64,000 nt of DNA, taken from Mya arenaria (taxonomy: Eukaryota > Mollusca > Bivalvia > Myida > Myidae). The stretch is from assembly GCF_026914265.1 (NCBI RefSeq), contig NC_069124.1, positions 16,079,088-16,143,087 on the forward strand, in the 5' to 3' direction. This document shows, one piece after another, positions 29,301-41,700 of the stretch; the stretch's first letter is position 1; every line of letters begins with the position of its first letter. The notes under the pieces are model-generated. The model did no database searches. It saw nothing but the letters and a program-made list of their open reading frames with translations, and was not told the origin of the DNA. The translations under genes were made by a program, and so were the position numbers.

Positions 29301-31412
29301 CATAAAATAATAAAGCATACACAAAATCATTACGTTATCACGAAGAGGATGTGTTTGTTTTATCAAACCATATGTCATCACAATTGTTTATTCCGGGTCA
29401 AGTTGTCTCTCGATCTACCATAAAGCTCTAGCAAACAATAATTGTAATAATAACTTTGAAGACATTTGTTAAAAAATCACAGACACCTTTAAGTAATAAG
29501 TGTACTAGCAGAAAAGATAAGAAGCACACTTCGACTGGATTAAAGACGTCTTATTAAATAAAATATTGCATTGATCGCATGACAGTTGAATTCATGTATA
29601 ATTGTTTCAATTATGAATAAGTTGGAGTGGTACAAGTGTTTGCCTTATTAAGTTTGGCCCACTGCGTGACGCTAAAACACGTCTGTTGCCTCTCATTGCG
29701 CACTCCAGTTTGAACACCGACGATTGACCAGATCTTGTTATTAGTTCTGTAATCGCTAACCACCGATCAAGGCACATTGCTTTTAACGAAATGAATTTCA
29801 ATATAAGTTCCAGATTTACAAATTTTGAAGCATGATCAAATGACATACTGTGTCCAGTATACATGAAGCATAGACATTTTATATATGCACACTACATAAA
29901 GGCTCTAAAATTTACATTACAATGACTAAGCATGTTGTTTTTTATTAAAAGCAATACTCTCTGCAAAGATAATCAATTTCCGCACCCACGAAATGTCTTT
30001 AAAGTATGCAAATTCCAAGCTTTGTCCTGATATTGCTTCACTCAAAGACAAAAGTCGTACAAATCATTGATGCACCTAATGCGATCATTTTTAAAGGTCT
30101 GTTCAAATCCGATATAAAACGAATCGCGCTTAAAACATTTTATGTCGCTATTCCTCGAAGCACAACCAGGCTTCATCTCCATGAAAGGTAATCTAGAAAG
30201 TGTTTTAGTGTCTCGCAGTGGTCTAAAAGCTGTACCAATTTACCTTTTTTGAAAATAATATTTAAGTTGATTTAACTGTCTGTTATTCATCCCGAATCAA
30301 TTTCGAGTTTAAGAAATTTGCTGATAAGATGATTCGATCAACTCGTATTAGTTTATATTTTTATCTGCCTATCTGTTCGTGCTAATGCGAAATTAATGTA
30401 TATAAAGCGTTAGTGCCAACTTGTATTTTATGTTTTAAATTACAACTACATGTAACTATTACTAGATATTAATGGGAGACTGAGTGACTCCAAGGCTCCT
30501 GATAAACATATACCAACAATTATCATGCCATATGGTTTGATAAAACATATGTTTCTTCTTCGCTGTTATCGTAATTGGAAAGACTGTTGTGCTCTATGCT
30601 CTATCATTTTATGTAACTGACAATTCTATTGTTTAGTGCAAGATGTCAGCCCGCCCGTAAAAATATACAAATCATCGTAGCATTGCCTTGATAAACTCCT
30701 CTGATAAGATTTGAAATAATTGGTAATTAATTGGTAGGTATGAGCGCAGGTAATTTAGCTCTCATCTAAATGAAGGTAGATTGGTTCGCAATATCCAAGG
30801 ACGGCGAAAATGGAAGAAAGCACTTTTCGCTGTGTATACATTGTCAATTCCTCGGTATTCATTATGTATAAATAATGAAACATTTGATTGATTATAGACA
30901 ACTTTGTTAAGTAAGGTACAAACGAAATATTGTACGCAAACAAACTAAATAAATATATAGTATTTCGTTTGATGGAATTAAGACATTGCAAGATATGTTT
31001 ATACAATCGATTGCGGGTCATGTTTTTTGCATACGGAAAAGAATGACAATGTTTAACAAGAACTATTCGAACTAAAACAAACACAGCGTATTTATATTTT
31101 TATCTAAGATTATACTAAAAGTTATGAAAAAATACGACAATTCTTAAAAATTAGTTCGAAAAGTATGATTCAGACGCATGTACAGTAATAATCTCCAAAA
31201 TAGAATTATCAAAGAAACATTTTTATTTAACAAATATCATTTAAAACAACATAAAATAGTATATTTAATGTGAAATGCTTTTCATAATAACCAATCGTTA
31301 ATATTTGTGTTTAAATTTGCATTATATTTACAAGGTACAAAGAACATACATTATCAATAATTTTGAAGTAAAATGTTTATGGCAGTGTTAATATTCATGA
31401 CGTGTGAATAGA
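26337..31412. other. convergent intergenic region
   Basis: About 5 kb between the plus-strand pseudogene and the 3' end of minus-strand module B. AT-rich, with a pyrimidine-rich C/T tract at about 28590-28760. I recognise no gene. The right edge (about 31220-31412) is the likely 3' UTR of module B. Confidence 0.55.
31222..31227 (-). promoter_or_regulatory. candidate polyadenylation signal of module B
   Basis: AATAAA on the minus strand about 185 bases past the module B stop codon. Confidence 0.4.
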
Positions 31413-32775
31413 TCAACAGTAGCCCCACTTGGCCGTTTCAGCCGTTAATGCAGATCGGTCGTCGTATATGGTCGGTGCCTGCAGAAGTATTCCAAATGTT
31501 CCAATGATAGACGCTGATGTAAAGACCCAAAAGAACACGCGGTCCAAAACCATAGCAACAAACTTCCAATCTTCAATAACCTGAAAAACGAAAAACAGTT
31601 GAAAATAACTCAGTGTTATCTTGTTAAAATATCAGTTGAATTATAATCAAATAACATGACTTTGTAACAAAACCTGCATAATAAAAGAAATTATTTTTGG
31701 GGTTGTAATATGCGGAATCGTTCATCAACATAAAGTAAGGCGTCTGAGGGAATAGATTTAGCATGCATGCAGTTATAGATTAGTTATTACCGATGAATAT
31801 TCATCCTCATCCTTAAGATGGTCGGAGATGAACTTTACATCGGTGAAAGCGACCTGGACGCGTCTATTAACCGTTGAATCATGTCGGCAATTGGGACAAT
31901 GGTTGTCTTCTTCCAAAAAATGCATCCCTTCATGCGGTTGAGATGTTACATGTCTCTCGTCACATCGTATGAAGCTGGGTTCTAGCCTGCGGTTCCTCTG
32001 TTTTACGCCATTGCACTTCATTAGCCTATATTTTCGCATGATGGGACGTTTCATGCATAACATTTTCGGTAGAACTCTGAGAAACACTGCCTGCGTCCAA
32101 TGAGACATTTTATGCGTAGCTGGTGATCGAAAATGAATTGTTAGGATACAGACGGTGACAATGATGGATAGGGTAACTAAAATCACAGTAAAGAGTAAAT
32201 ATTTTCCAATCAAGGGGATAACGACCGACGTAGGTGGAATCATTTCTGTGAGCAAAAGAAAGAACACAGTAAGGGAGAGAAGCACGGATATACACAATGT
32301 TATCTTCTCCTCACTGTCTGATGGTAGATAAAATACAAGAACAGTTAAAAATGATATAACAGCACATGGTAGAATAAGAGTAACAGTGTGGAATAAAGTC
32401 TTTCTCCGCATTGTTACATGGAAAGTCACGTCAATATACGGTTCAATACAGCAAATGTATATCTTAATATTCTTTTTAGCAGTTACTGAGATTACGTCCC
32501 ATTCGACGCTTTGGTAAAAGTCGCTGAGATCCATTCCATTGAAAATAACCTCTGTTGAATCAGAGTCACTTGCGCAAACATGAACTAAATCTATTTCGAA
32601 TCCATCGTAAGTCCAGGATCCAAATTTTAAGGAACAGTTTTGTACGTCAAAAGGGAAAAATTCGACATCCATGATACAAGCGCTTTTGTAAATAGCTGGT
32701 GGCTCCCAAATGATGAGGCCGGTATACATGATGGTCGCCTTTGTTAGAAGTTGGATTTCAAAATCTCCGTCGGCG
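31413..32775 (-). CDS. C-terminal module B (alpha-type): exons 5-6 and 7
   Basis: Exon 32775-31791 (985 bases) and exon 31580-31413 with TGA stop. It encodes ADGDFEI, Cys-loop [20 protein letters not shown], loop C with [10 protein letters not shown]1, TM2 ([20 protein letters not shown], Glu 20'), TM3, a cytoplasmic loop with a CPNC motif ([10 protein letters not shown]), then TM4 ([18 protein letters not shown]). A further cysteine occurs after loop B (LVHVCAS). There is no upstream exon set of its own within the window. Confidence 0.92.
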
Positions 32776-35700
32776 CTGCAACATATACAGGTATTTATAT
32801 TGCTTTGTATAGATAACAAAGTAAGATGCTGGTGATATTAATACCTGACACTTTTATAAGTATTTAATTCTTCATAGCGCTGTGCTGATTATAGGATTAC
32901 TTAAGTATATCTGTCATGTTATAAATCTAGATTTACTTTCATATTTGTAGGATTTATACCCTTGCACTTGCAGCACAATAAATGAATAACAATGTCAACA
33001 ATTCTTATGAAAGGGTAACAGCTTGACGAACAATATTGCTAATCATCATCGTAAGATTCATGCACAATGTTCTACTGTATGCGACTACTAATTTAGCACG
33101 GACCATGCAAACAGTATACTAAATTAACGGGCAGACGAATTGAAAGAAACCATAGATAGAACATAAATTTATATCCCACAAAGCGTATACTTAAAATATT
33201 TCACCACCTAAGCGTGTGCATCTTTCCTTTTAATGGTAATAATAAGTGACGTAACTCTACTAGCCATTTTACTACACAAGTTTCAAAACAATAGCGAATT
33301 CTTGTTTTCAATCGTTCGAATAGATCACCTTACCGATTAAAAAAACTACTAACCAGTTCACTTGTATATACAGATATTTTTCGCTTTTTCGAAGAAGAGT
33401 TATGCCACTTAAATCTTAATCTTAAAAGATTACAAACTATTTTTGCAAACCGTTATATATTGACTTTATTTCGCAAAAAATAAGTAGTGTTATTAAGCAT
33501 TAACAAAGCAATATTAACATTTAACATTAGTTTGCATCTACAACGAGTATTTGAAAAGCATTAGAAATTGCAAGGTTTTCTCGATCCATACCAATAACCT
33601 ACCCTTTACAGATTCCTTGACGAAAAGCAAAATGAGTTTTCGGACTTACTAGCCGAAAATAATCCTGAAAATAGTTTACACTTCGTTATTTGATGATTGA
33701 GTTTTTATTGTCTGTACATTTACATAAAAAAGATGTATATCCAGATCTAACGTGAAGAAAAATGATTGAAACAGACATTTATTTCCAAGTCTTACGTAAA
33801 GTTAAATTATGATATATAAATCAATGTCTAAATATACGAAAAAAACATACAACCTTGGTCATGTGGTGGTAGGCATTTGTAGGAGCTATCAACCGGGGTC
33901 ATACGTTGTCGGTTGTCATACAGCGTTGGTGCTTGAAAGATTATGCCAAACGTTCCCACTAAACAAGCCACTGTGAATATCCACAAGAATAACCTGTCCA
34001 AAACCATTGCAACATACTTCCAGTCTTCACGAATCTGAAATTATTGTAGTGGAGTGGTTCAACAAATTTTACCACGAAGATTATTCACAAAATTCAAACA
34101 ATTAAACTTGGTCGTGGGCTAGCGGCTCAATGGTGACAGTTTATGATAGCCTCTTATAATTGACAACAGTACTGGTATTTACTCATGATATGAAATGGAG
34201 CGTGATTGTATATGATATCAACTTACGTCACAAATAGACTAAAAGTAGAATGCTTGAAAACAAATAGTAAAACCAATACAAGTGCTTTTGTATGTTTTCT
34301 TTCATGTAGTAACACAACCCTCCTACATCCCTAATTACCGAAGCTGTATGGTCGCCCTTCTTGAGGTGTTCAGCAATGAACACAATGCTGTCAATTGCCT
34401 CCTGAACTTCCTCTGATAATACGCTGCTCTCTGAATCTAGATCCTCATGCGCCGTCAGACGTAACGTCTCGTAGTTGTCTAGATCATGCCTATTTAGGTA
34501 CTGATCTCGCATCTCCATTCCATTCCGAGTCCGCACTATGGTTCGGGCGACCTTTTCGAGCTCTAAGTTTGGACGTCGCATTAACAACATCTTTGGCAAA
34601 ATGTTTAGGAAGACGCGTCTCACCCAAGGTGCCATCGTGTGAGTAGAAGGCGACCGGAAGTGGACGTTCAGTGTTATGACAGTCACAATAATTGATAACG
34701 TGATTAAAATCATTGTAAACAGCAGGTACTTGCCGATCAGCGGAACGACAATTGACGTTGGAGGTATGATCTCTGCCAAAAGCAGGAAAAAGAAATTAAG
34801 TGAGAGCAAAATAGAGATGCACAAAGTAATCTTTTCGCAGCTGTCTGAGGGAAGGTAAAATACAAGAATGGTCAGGCAGGATATTGCAACAGAGGGGATG
34901 ATAAGATTAACGGTGTGAAACAAGGTTTTGCGCCTCATTGTCACATTGTATGTTATGTCTGGATATTCGGTGTTATTATTCACATTCTTTTCTGCAGTGA
35001 CCTCGAGAATGTCCCATTCACCGGATTCGTAAAAGTCACGGAGATCGATACCATTGAATATGACCTCTCTTGCTTTCGGGTTGGTAGAGCATTCGTGAAT
35101 GAGGTCCACTTGATTGCCATCATAAGTCCATGAGGCAAACCGCATGGAGCAAAGTTGAATGTCAAACGGGAAGAACTCGACCTCTATGGTACACGAGCTT
35201 TTGTAAATCGCCGGCGGCTCCCACACAACGCATCCTTGGTAATCGACAGTTGCTTTTGTCATGAGAGTAACTTCGTAATTTCCATCGGCACTGAAAAGTA
35301 AGTCTATTTAGACTACCAGACAAAACGAGAATTTCTTTTGTCTATGGTGATAAGGATTAACAAGCAGTGTTGAGGTAAATATAAGAAGGCAAGGCAGACA
35401 CATGTGGTTTCCCAAAGCCAAAAAAAAACATATAAGTACATCGGGAAATAAACGTTTTAGGATTGCTGTATTGGACTGCATTTGTACTCTCTATGTATGC
35501 TCTCACCCTATCCCAAGTTTCTTTGTATTCACAAAATAGGGCAATCTGCCCGGTAGGGATAGTTTGCACTCGGGGATACCGAGTGACCAGATGATTATTA
35601 AAATAAATAATTAAATTCAAAAAATATTTATAGTCTGTATTACAAAGTGTCGTCTTACCTGAAAATATAGAAAAGAATATAGGCAGAATATAGAACACAG

Positions 35701-38700
35701 TTTCGATATCTAGTAAAACATTGTCTACGATAATAATGTTTCGTTAATCATGCGGTTATAGATTCAATGCGACATGACTTTCTCAAGTATGTAATGTGCA
35801 ACAGTATTTCCTCATCAAGGTAAGTTCAGCAAACATAACTAGTTGTCCTTAAGCGAGCATTAGAATGTCACTTACTTGTTGAAGAGGACAATATCAGGCA
35901 GCCATATGTTTTTGGAAGGCAGCTCGAGTTGTTTGATTGTTCCATATTCCTCCGGATCCCACTGCAGACTGATATCTCTCCACTCCTGGTGAGAAAACAT
36001 AAACTGGTCGTAGAAGAAATCGTGCAAATCTAACTTAAGTAATATAAACTACCATAACCACCACAGCACTTGTTTGACATTCTATAAAAGCACATATACA
36101 ACTATTGAGCAGATTGTTCAGAGCTGCTATAATCTTAACACAACTGTTAAATTCATCGTTGTAAACTTAAAATTGTGAAATAAGTTTTTGATGGGTTTAT
36201 ATATTTACTTCATACAGATACAGCTGAAACAGTTGTCTTTAATCATATTTAAATTTATACGTATCGCAAGTGTGTTTTAAACAATTTAGAGAGGTAAAGA
36301 TTTGAAATTTAACAGCGATGGGTTGTTAACCTGAACAATCGTCGCATTACAAACATTAAACATAACTGCCATGCAAAAATAAACAAGAGGTATTAACAGT
36401 GGACAAAAGGTATTCAGAAAGCAGGGTCTCACAGACATACAACACGATTCTAAATATCAACATCCCATTAAGTCAAAACCGAGTTTGCTTTAAGACGAAA
36501 ACAATAAACTTATACCACTTGGTTCTTCCAAAAAAATTTTTTTATTTTTTTTTTGAAAATTAGGATATTGATACAGAAAAGGCAAACTCTAACTTTATTG
36601 CAATGACCTACTTATTATAAAGGACAATATCGGGGAGCCATATAAGCTCAGATGGTACATAGAGACGATCGACACCCCCGTACTCGGCTGGGTGCCACGT
36701 CAGCTTGAAATCATACCACTCCTGACAAGCCGCAGATAATAGAACAACATATACATATGTGAGTACGTGGAACGATAACTTTGAAATAGTCGAACAGTCA
36801 GACATTATACATATAATGCATATAGTCATACGTAAATAGATCTAAATGATAAAAGTGTGTAACATGGCCAAGGTTTGTGGCAAATAAAATAAATCCTCAA
36901 GCTGTTTTACAACGTTTTTCATACAAATAATTATCCATCGATTTGGGATTTGGTCATTTATGGAGTAATCGACAAATGCGCTTTTATGGGTTAGTGCAAT
37001 GTTCTTCATAAAGTATTTAATTTGGTTAAATTTTAAATTTTGTTTGATATAGGAAGTATTGTTGTCGTTTTCTGAAATAGACTGATATTATATTTCAAAT
37101 AAATTAAATTTGATAGCGTTGCACAAAATCGTTTGTTAAGCAAGACGAGGAATCCTGATTTTCAATTTGGCTGACAGCTTTCTATACATTGATTTTTGCT
37201 GACGTTAATTTTACTCAAGCAAAATATCACTAAGAGCGTTAAGTTCCTGATGAATTATTTTGAGAAACGTTTCGTCGATTCAATGTTTCAATAAATGCGA
37301 AAGCACGAACGATTTCCCTCTTCTCAAATAATACGTCTGTTTCTTTAAAATATTACTGCAGAATAGGAATCGAGCAATATCATTTCCTCATCAATTCGAT
37401 TCGGCAGTTTGACCTGCGGCATCACGCGTGCAAATACAAAAGCGTTAACGTCTGACATTTCATACGATTTCTTACTAGGCTCTTATTGATATTTCGCGTG
37501 GCTGTGCTAATCACGGCGCCTCGTTTGTCTTGGTTAAACAAAGTATCAATCAAAAACCACACGTAACAAAACTGAGACCCTTTCAAGACAAACCTTACTG
37601 ACATCGTTTTTCATAAGGAATATTTTGCGCAAGAAAAAGCTTCGATACGCTTCTACATCATTATCAAGAGTACACATACCTATTTTGGTTAGCCTTTTTA
37701 CTAGTTTTGAAATATCTAATTTTTAATGATCGTGAAGTTGGCAGACTGGCAGCCTGGCAGCCTTCTTACTCCTGTATTTACAATTTGAACATGTAATTCA
37801 ATTGGACGTTTTATCGTTATATCGCAAAAAAATCTCGACCGCTTTTTTATTGCATCTGTCTATTAATCTGAGATTTTTTTCAAATAGTAAAATAGCATGC
37901 ATCACTGATTACGACAAAACGGAATAGACAGTTTTCAAAGAAAATGGTTCGCCTCAAGAGAACGCTGAATTCCGAATTCAAAGGTTTGACCCAGTATGCA
38001 ATCTAGCCAATATATCAAAGTACAATATACGTTTGATACAATTTCAATAAAGACATCATATTCAAATAAAGTTTTGTTGATTTTGTCTGAAGAGAATTGG
38101 TCGACCATAAAAGCTGCACTCTCACAAATTGAACGTTTCGACAACTTTTTTTTTAATTTTTTGTCTCTGATCGAGCCAATTTATTCGAAAATGCATGGAA
38201 ACCAGTCATATAAGACTGCTTACAAAAAATTGATCGCAGATTTTGATTTTTAAGTTCATAAATATACATTATATGCATTTTTTTTAAACCGTTAGTAACG
38301 CTTTTAGCCATAAAACATAAATTTTTGAAGGGAAATATGAAAATCTGCGATGTGTTCTTTGTCAGCAGTCTCTTATAACTGGTTTGCAAATATTAACGGA
38401 AATATTTGCTCATTCCAAGACAAAAAATATAAAAAGTAGTTACAAGGGTAAATCTGTGAGAGTGCAGCTTTAATACAAATATCGTCAATAAATAGTTTGC
38501 CAACTTGGTCCATATTCACTAACGTCTGTTTGTTACTCAGACTTAGCAATGCAATTTCGTAAATTTATCAAAGATCACTTTATATAATTATGTTGAAGTA
38601 AGGCTGAGTAAATAAAGATAAACCAGCCGTGTGTTATGTACACCGCGGTTTTCACCGTTACTGCTTCCGAGGCAGCACGTATTCTACGATGGAATCAAAT

Positions 38701-41700
38701 CTTGCACTTCTGAAACTCAGACTTAAGAATTAAGTGCTTATTGGCCCTTTTTGAACTGTCATTATTCGCTGTCATATGTCTGGCGTCACCACTTACCAAC
38801 AGAGAATAACGTACGTTGTATGCTTTGTATCTTGGTCTTTCATTGTCAGACATGCTTTCTATGTATCCATTAAAGTGCATCTCTTCTGTTATCTTTAGAG
38901 TATTTATTTCAAACTTGGGCTGTGAGTACAAATGTAATTAAGCAAATCTTCAACAAATGCAACGCGTACCTTCACTGTTTTATTCCACAAGTTAAAAGTG
39001 TATTATTAAATGATAAAACAAATACAGATTTGTATCAACGAGCGATAGACAGTGTATGGTTAGATCAAAACAAACACTGATTAAAGATTGCGTTTATGTC
39101 ACAACTTAAATTAAAAATTGGACAATTTAAACTAGATGTGTCTATCATCCAAATCCAAACAACTCAATTCCAAATTAACGATATTACTTTTCCAAATTAA
39201 CGATATTACTTCTTGAGATTTCCAATTCAAAAAAGGTATCACAGTGTCTCCATTATGAACGATTAAATGGAGGGCGTGGGCACCGTATGTATAGCAGCTT
39301 AATTTCAAAGAAAACGTTTGTTAAAGAAAGCATTTCAAATTGTATTCTTCTGCTCAGTCGATATCAAAAACGTTCTTATTAAAAAGCAGCTGCAAATTTA
39401 TTGAGAGTTTATGTAAACTTTAATATATATATATAATTGTGTATGTATTCAAATTATATGTCAGGTTTAGTATTTATGCAACTGTTATGTACGATTTAGT
39501 ATTCAATAAACTTCATAAGTGTTTGGTATTTATACATGTCTCATGTAAAAAAAATAGTATGTATACAACATTATGTAAAATTGTAGCATTTATACAATTT
39601 CATAAATAAATAAAAACTATTATGTGAAACATTGTACTATACAACTTTTACATAAACTTTAGTATGAACAGAAGTGCCATTGTGTCACTTGGTAGTAAAT
39701 GTAAACCCTACATACCTGTCTCAGCCACACATTGGTCGTCATCACCTGGTTCAACTCATCCTGGAATAAAAAAAGATAATCATATAAGTTAGGAATAGCA
39801 AAATTTAAACAGTATTTCGTATCAGCATAAATATCAAGCATTGTATTACGACATTAGCTAAATAACAAACATATGATTGTTACATGGGAACGGATTAAAA
39901 GGAAAGCATGTTTCTCTGCTACGTACTATAATGAAAGAAAGGCAAAGTTTATCCAATAAATGTTCGTTTGATAAAATCTAATATATCAGTATAAAAAGCA
40001 AACGATAAATGTACAGTTAAAACATAATTCGCCTTAAGATTATAATTGGATTTTTAATTAATAGCCACGTGGCCACAAAATCTCTAGTTCAAAAAGTGTC
40101 AAAATATCGCTAATGTTTTTTAAACTGTACACAAATCATACGCTTTTTTGTGTTTATCATTTAAGTCAAACGATGAATTAACATTTAGAAAACAAGAGAA
40201 GAATACATCTTAAGTACATTTTACTGCTGAAATAGATTTAATACTATTAACATTTATTCTACCGATGTATGTATTACCATGTACATATTGAGTGTGTCTA
40301 ACTCGAATTGCACCAAAGATCACCTGCAAACCAATCAATCATTCCAATTATGTTATGGTGTTATAAAATACGATATCTGATATTTTAAGACATCAATAGC
40401 AATGCGTTGTACTTCTCTAAGTCCATAGTATGAAATTAATGTTAAAACACGAATGTTTCATATGGCATGGTTTGATATTGTTATTCTGGTCCTTAGTTTG
40501 TACAGAACTGTATTTGTTACAGAATACGATACTTTTAAATCTTGATAATTAAATCATATATTCATGAGTGAAAGTTGCAAATCTGCAAAAATCTTTCGCA
40601 CCAGCTGTGACACAAAGTCAAATCTGTTATTTGTTGTTGTTTAATTTTATTTTGAAAAAGTCACATGTACATTTTATTGTAGTTATATATTTTTCGTTGA
40701 GAAAAAGACGCACCGATTTTGAATTTGCGAAACTAGGGCCTTGGAACTTAATAATATTAAAAGTAAAACGTACAGACATTAAAACAATAAGATTTATGGT
40801 GTTGGTGATCTGTTATCGACGGTTTCCGAAAACGTGTTCCGTTTGTTTAAATCTTTCACAACAGCTTTTTCTTCTGCGACACTAGACACTGTTATTGGTC
40901 CAGTTGAATAATTAATTGAATTCAACAGTTTTTCTTTGGCAAGGCTGTGTTCTTTTGTAGCAAAAATGACAATCAGCCTATAGAGAAAGTGGTTGCAATA
41001 TATTTCGCTTGATAAAGTAATACATTCTTTTATGAGCAATCAATGAGTGTCTGGACGTATAATTTTGCCGAAAATATGAAGATCTATTTAATGCTTTGAC
41101 GACCAGCATGTCTGCTTATAGGCAGATTTTATTTTTTTCTGTTATATCAGCTACGCAGAGTAAAATTACTTGATGATGTGGACTAGTATTCAAAAACGGT
41201 CAAAATATATTGCTGCAAGTATATCACATACAACATTATTTAAGGAATCGCCCTTTGAACGTTTGATTTCAAGGCAGAACTTACTGTTTTAAAGTCAAGT
41301 CTTTATAAGGTTCAATATTTAGCATGCATGATACTTATGTCCTTTTACATGTGTATTGGTGGTTTTAGAGCGAAACAAACTTTACAAAAGAATATTTTAG
41401 CATAATCTAGTTCAAAAAGCATTTGCATTCAAATGAAAGTGCCATTATAGTAGGAATAGTTTCATTTGCACTCTCCAATCAATACTTTTCCCGGCCTTGA
41501 CGTATATTACATCTAGACTTGGGTAGATTGAGTCAGAATTGTGTTATTTTGAAAGGTTTGGTTTGTGTTCACCAAGCCGGACAAATGGAAACCTTCTGTG
41601 TACTCCTGTTTCCCCCACAACACAAGATCAGATTCGCGTGCATTTCGCGTGCCAACAAATGGAACTTAGCATACTAACTTAATTCACAATCGCTGTAAGA

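Noticed and set aside
32776-33827. Private exons 1-4 for module B
   Set aside because: Searched the minus strand for the [16 protein letters not shown] and YNKL motifs with splice sites and found none.
34395-34646. 83-residue plus-strand frame
   Set aside because: Antisense shadow of the module A exon, which has clear family homology on the minus strand.
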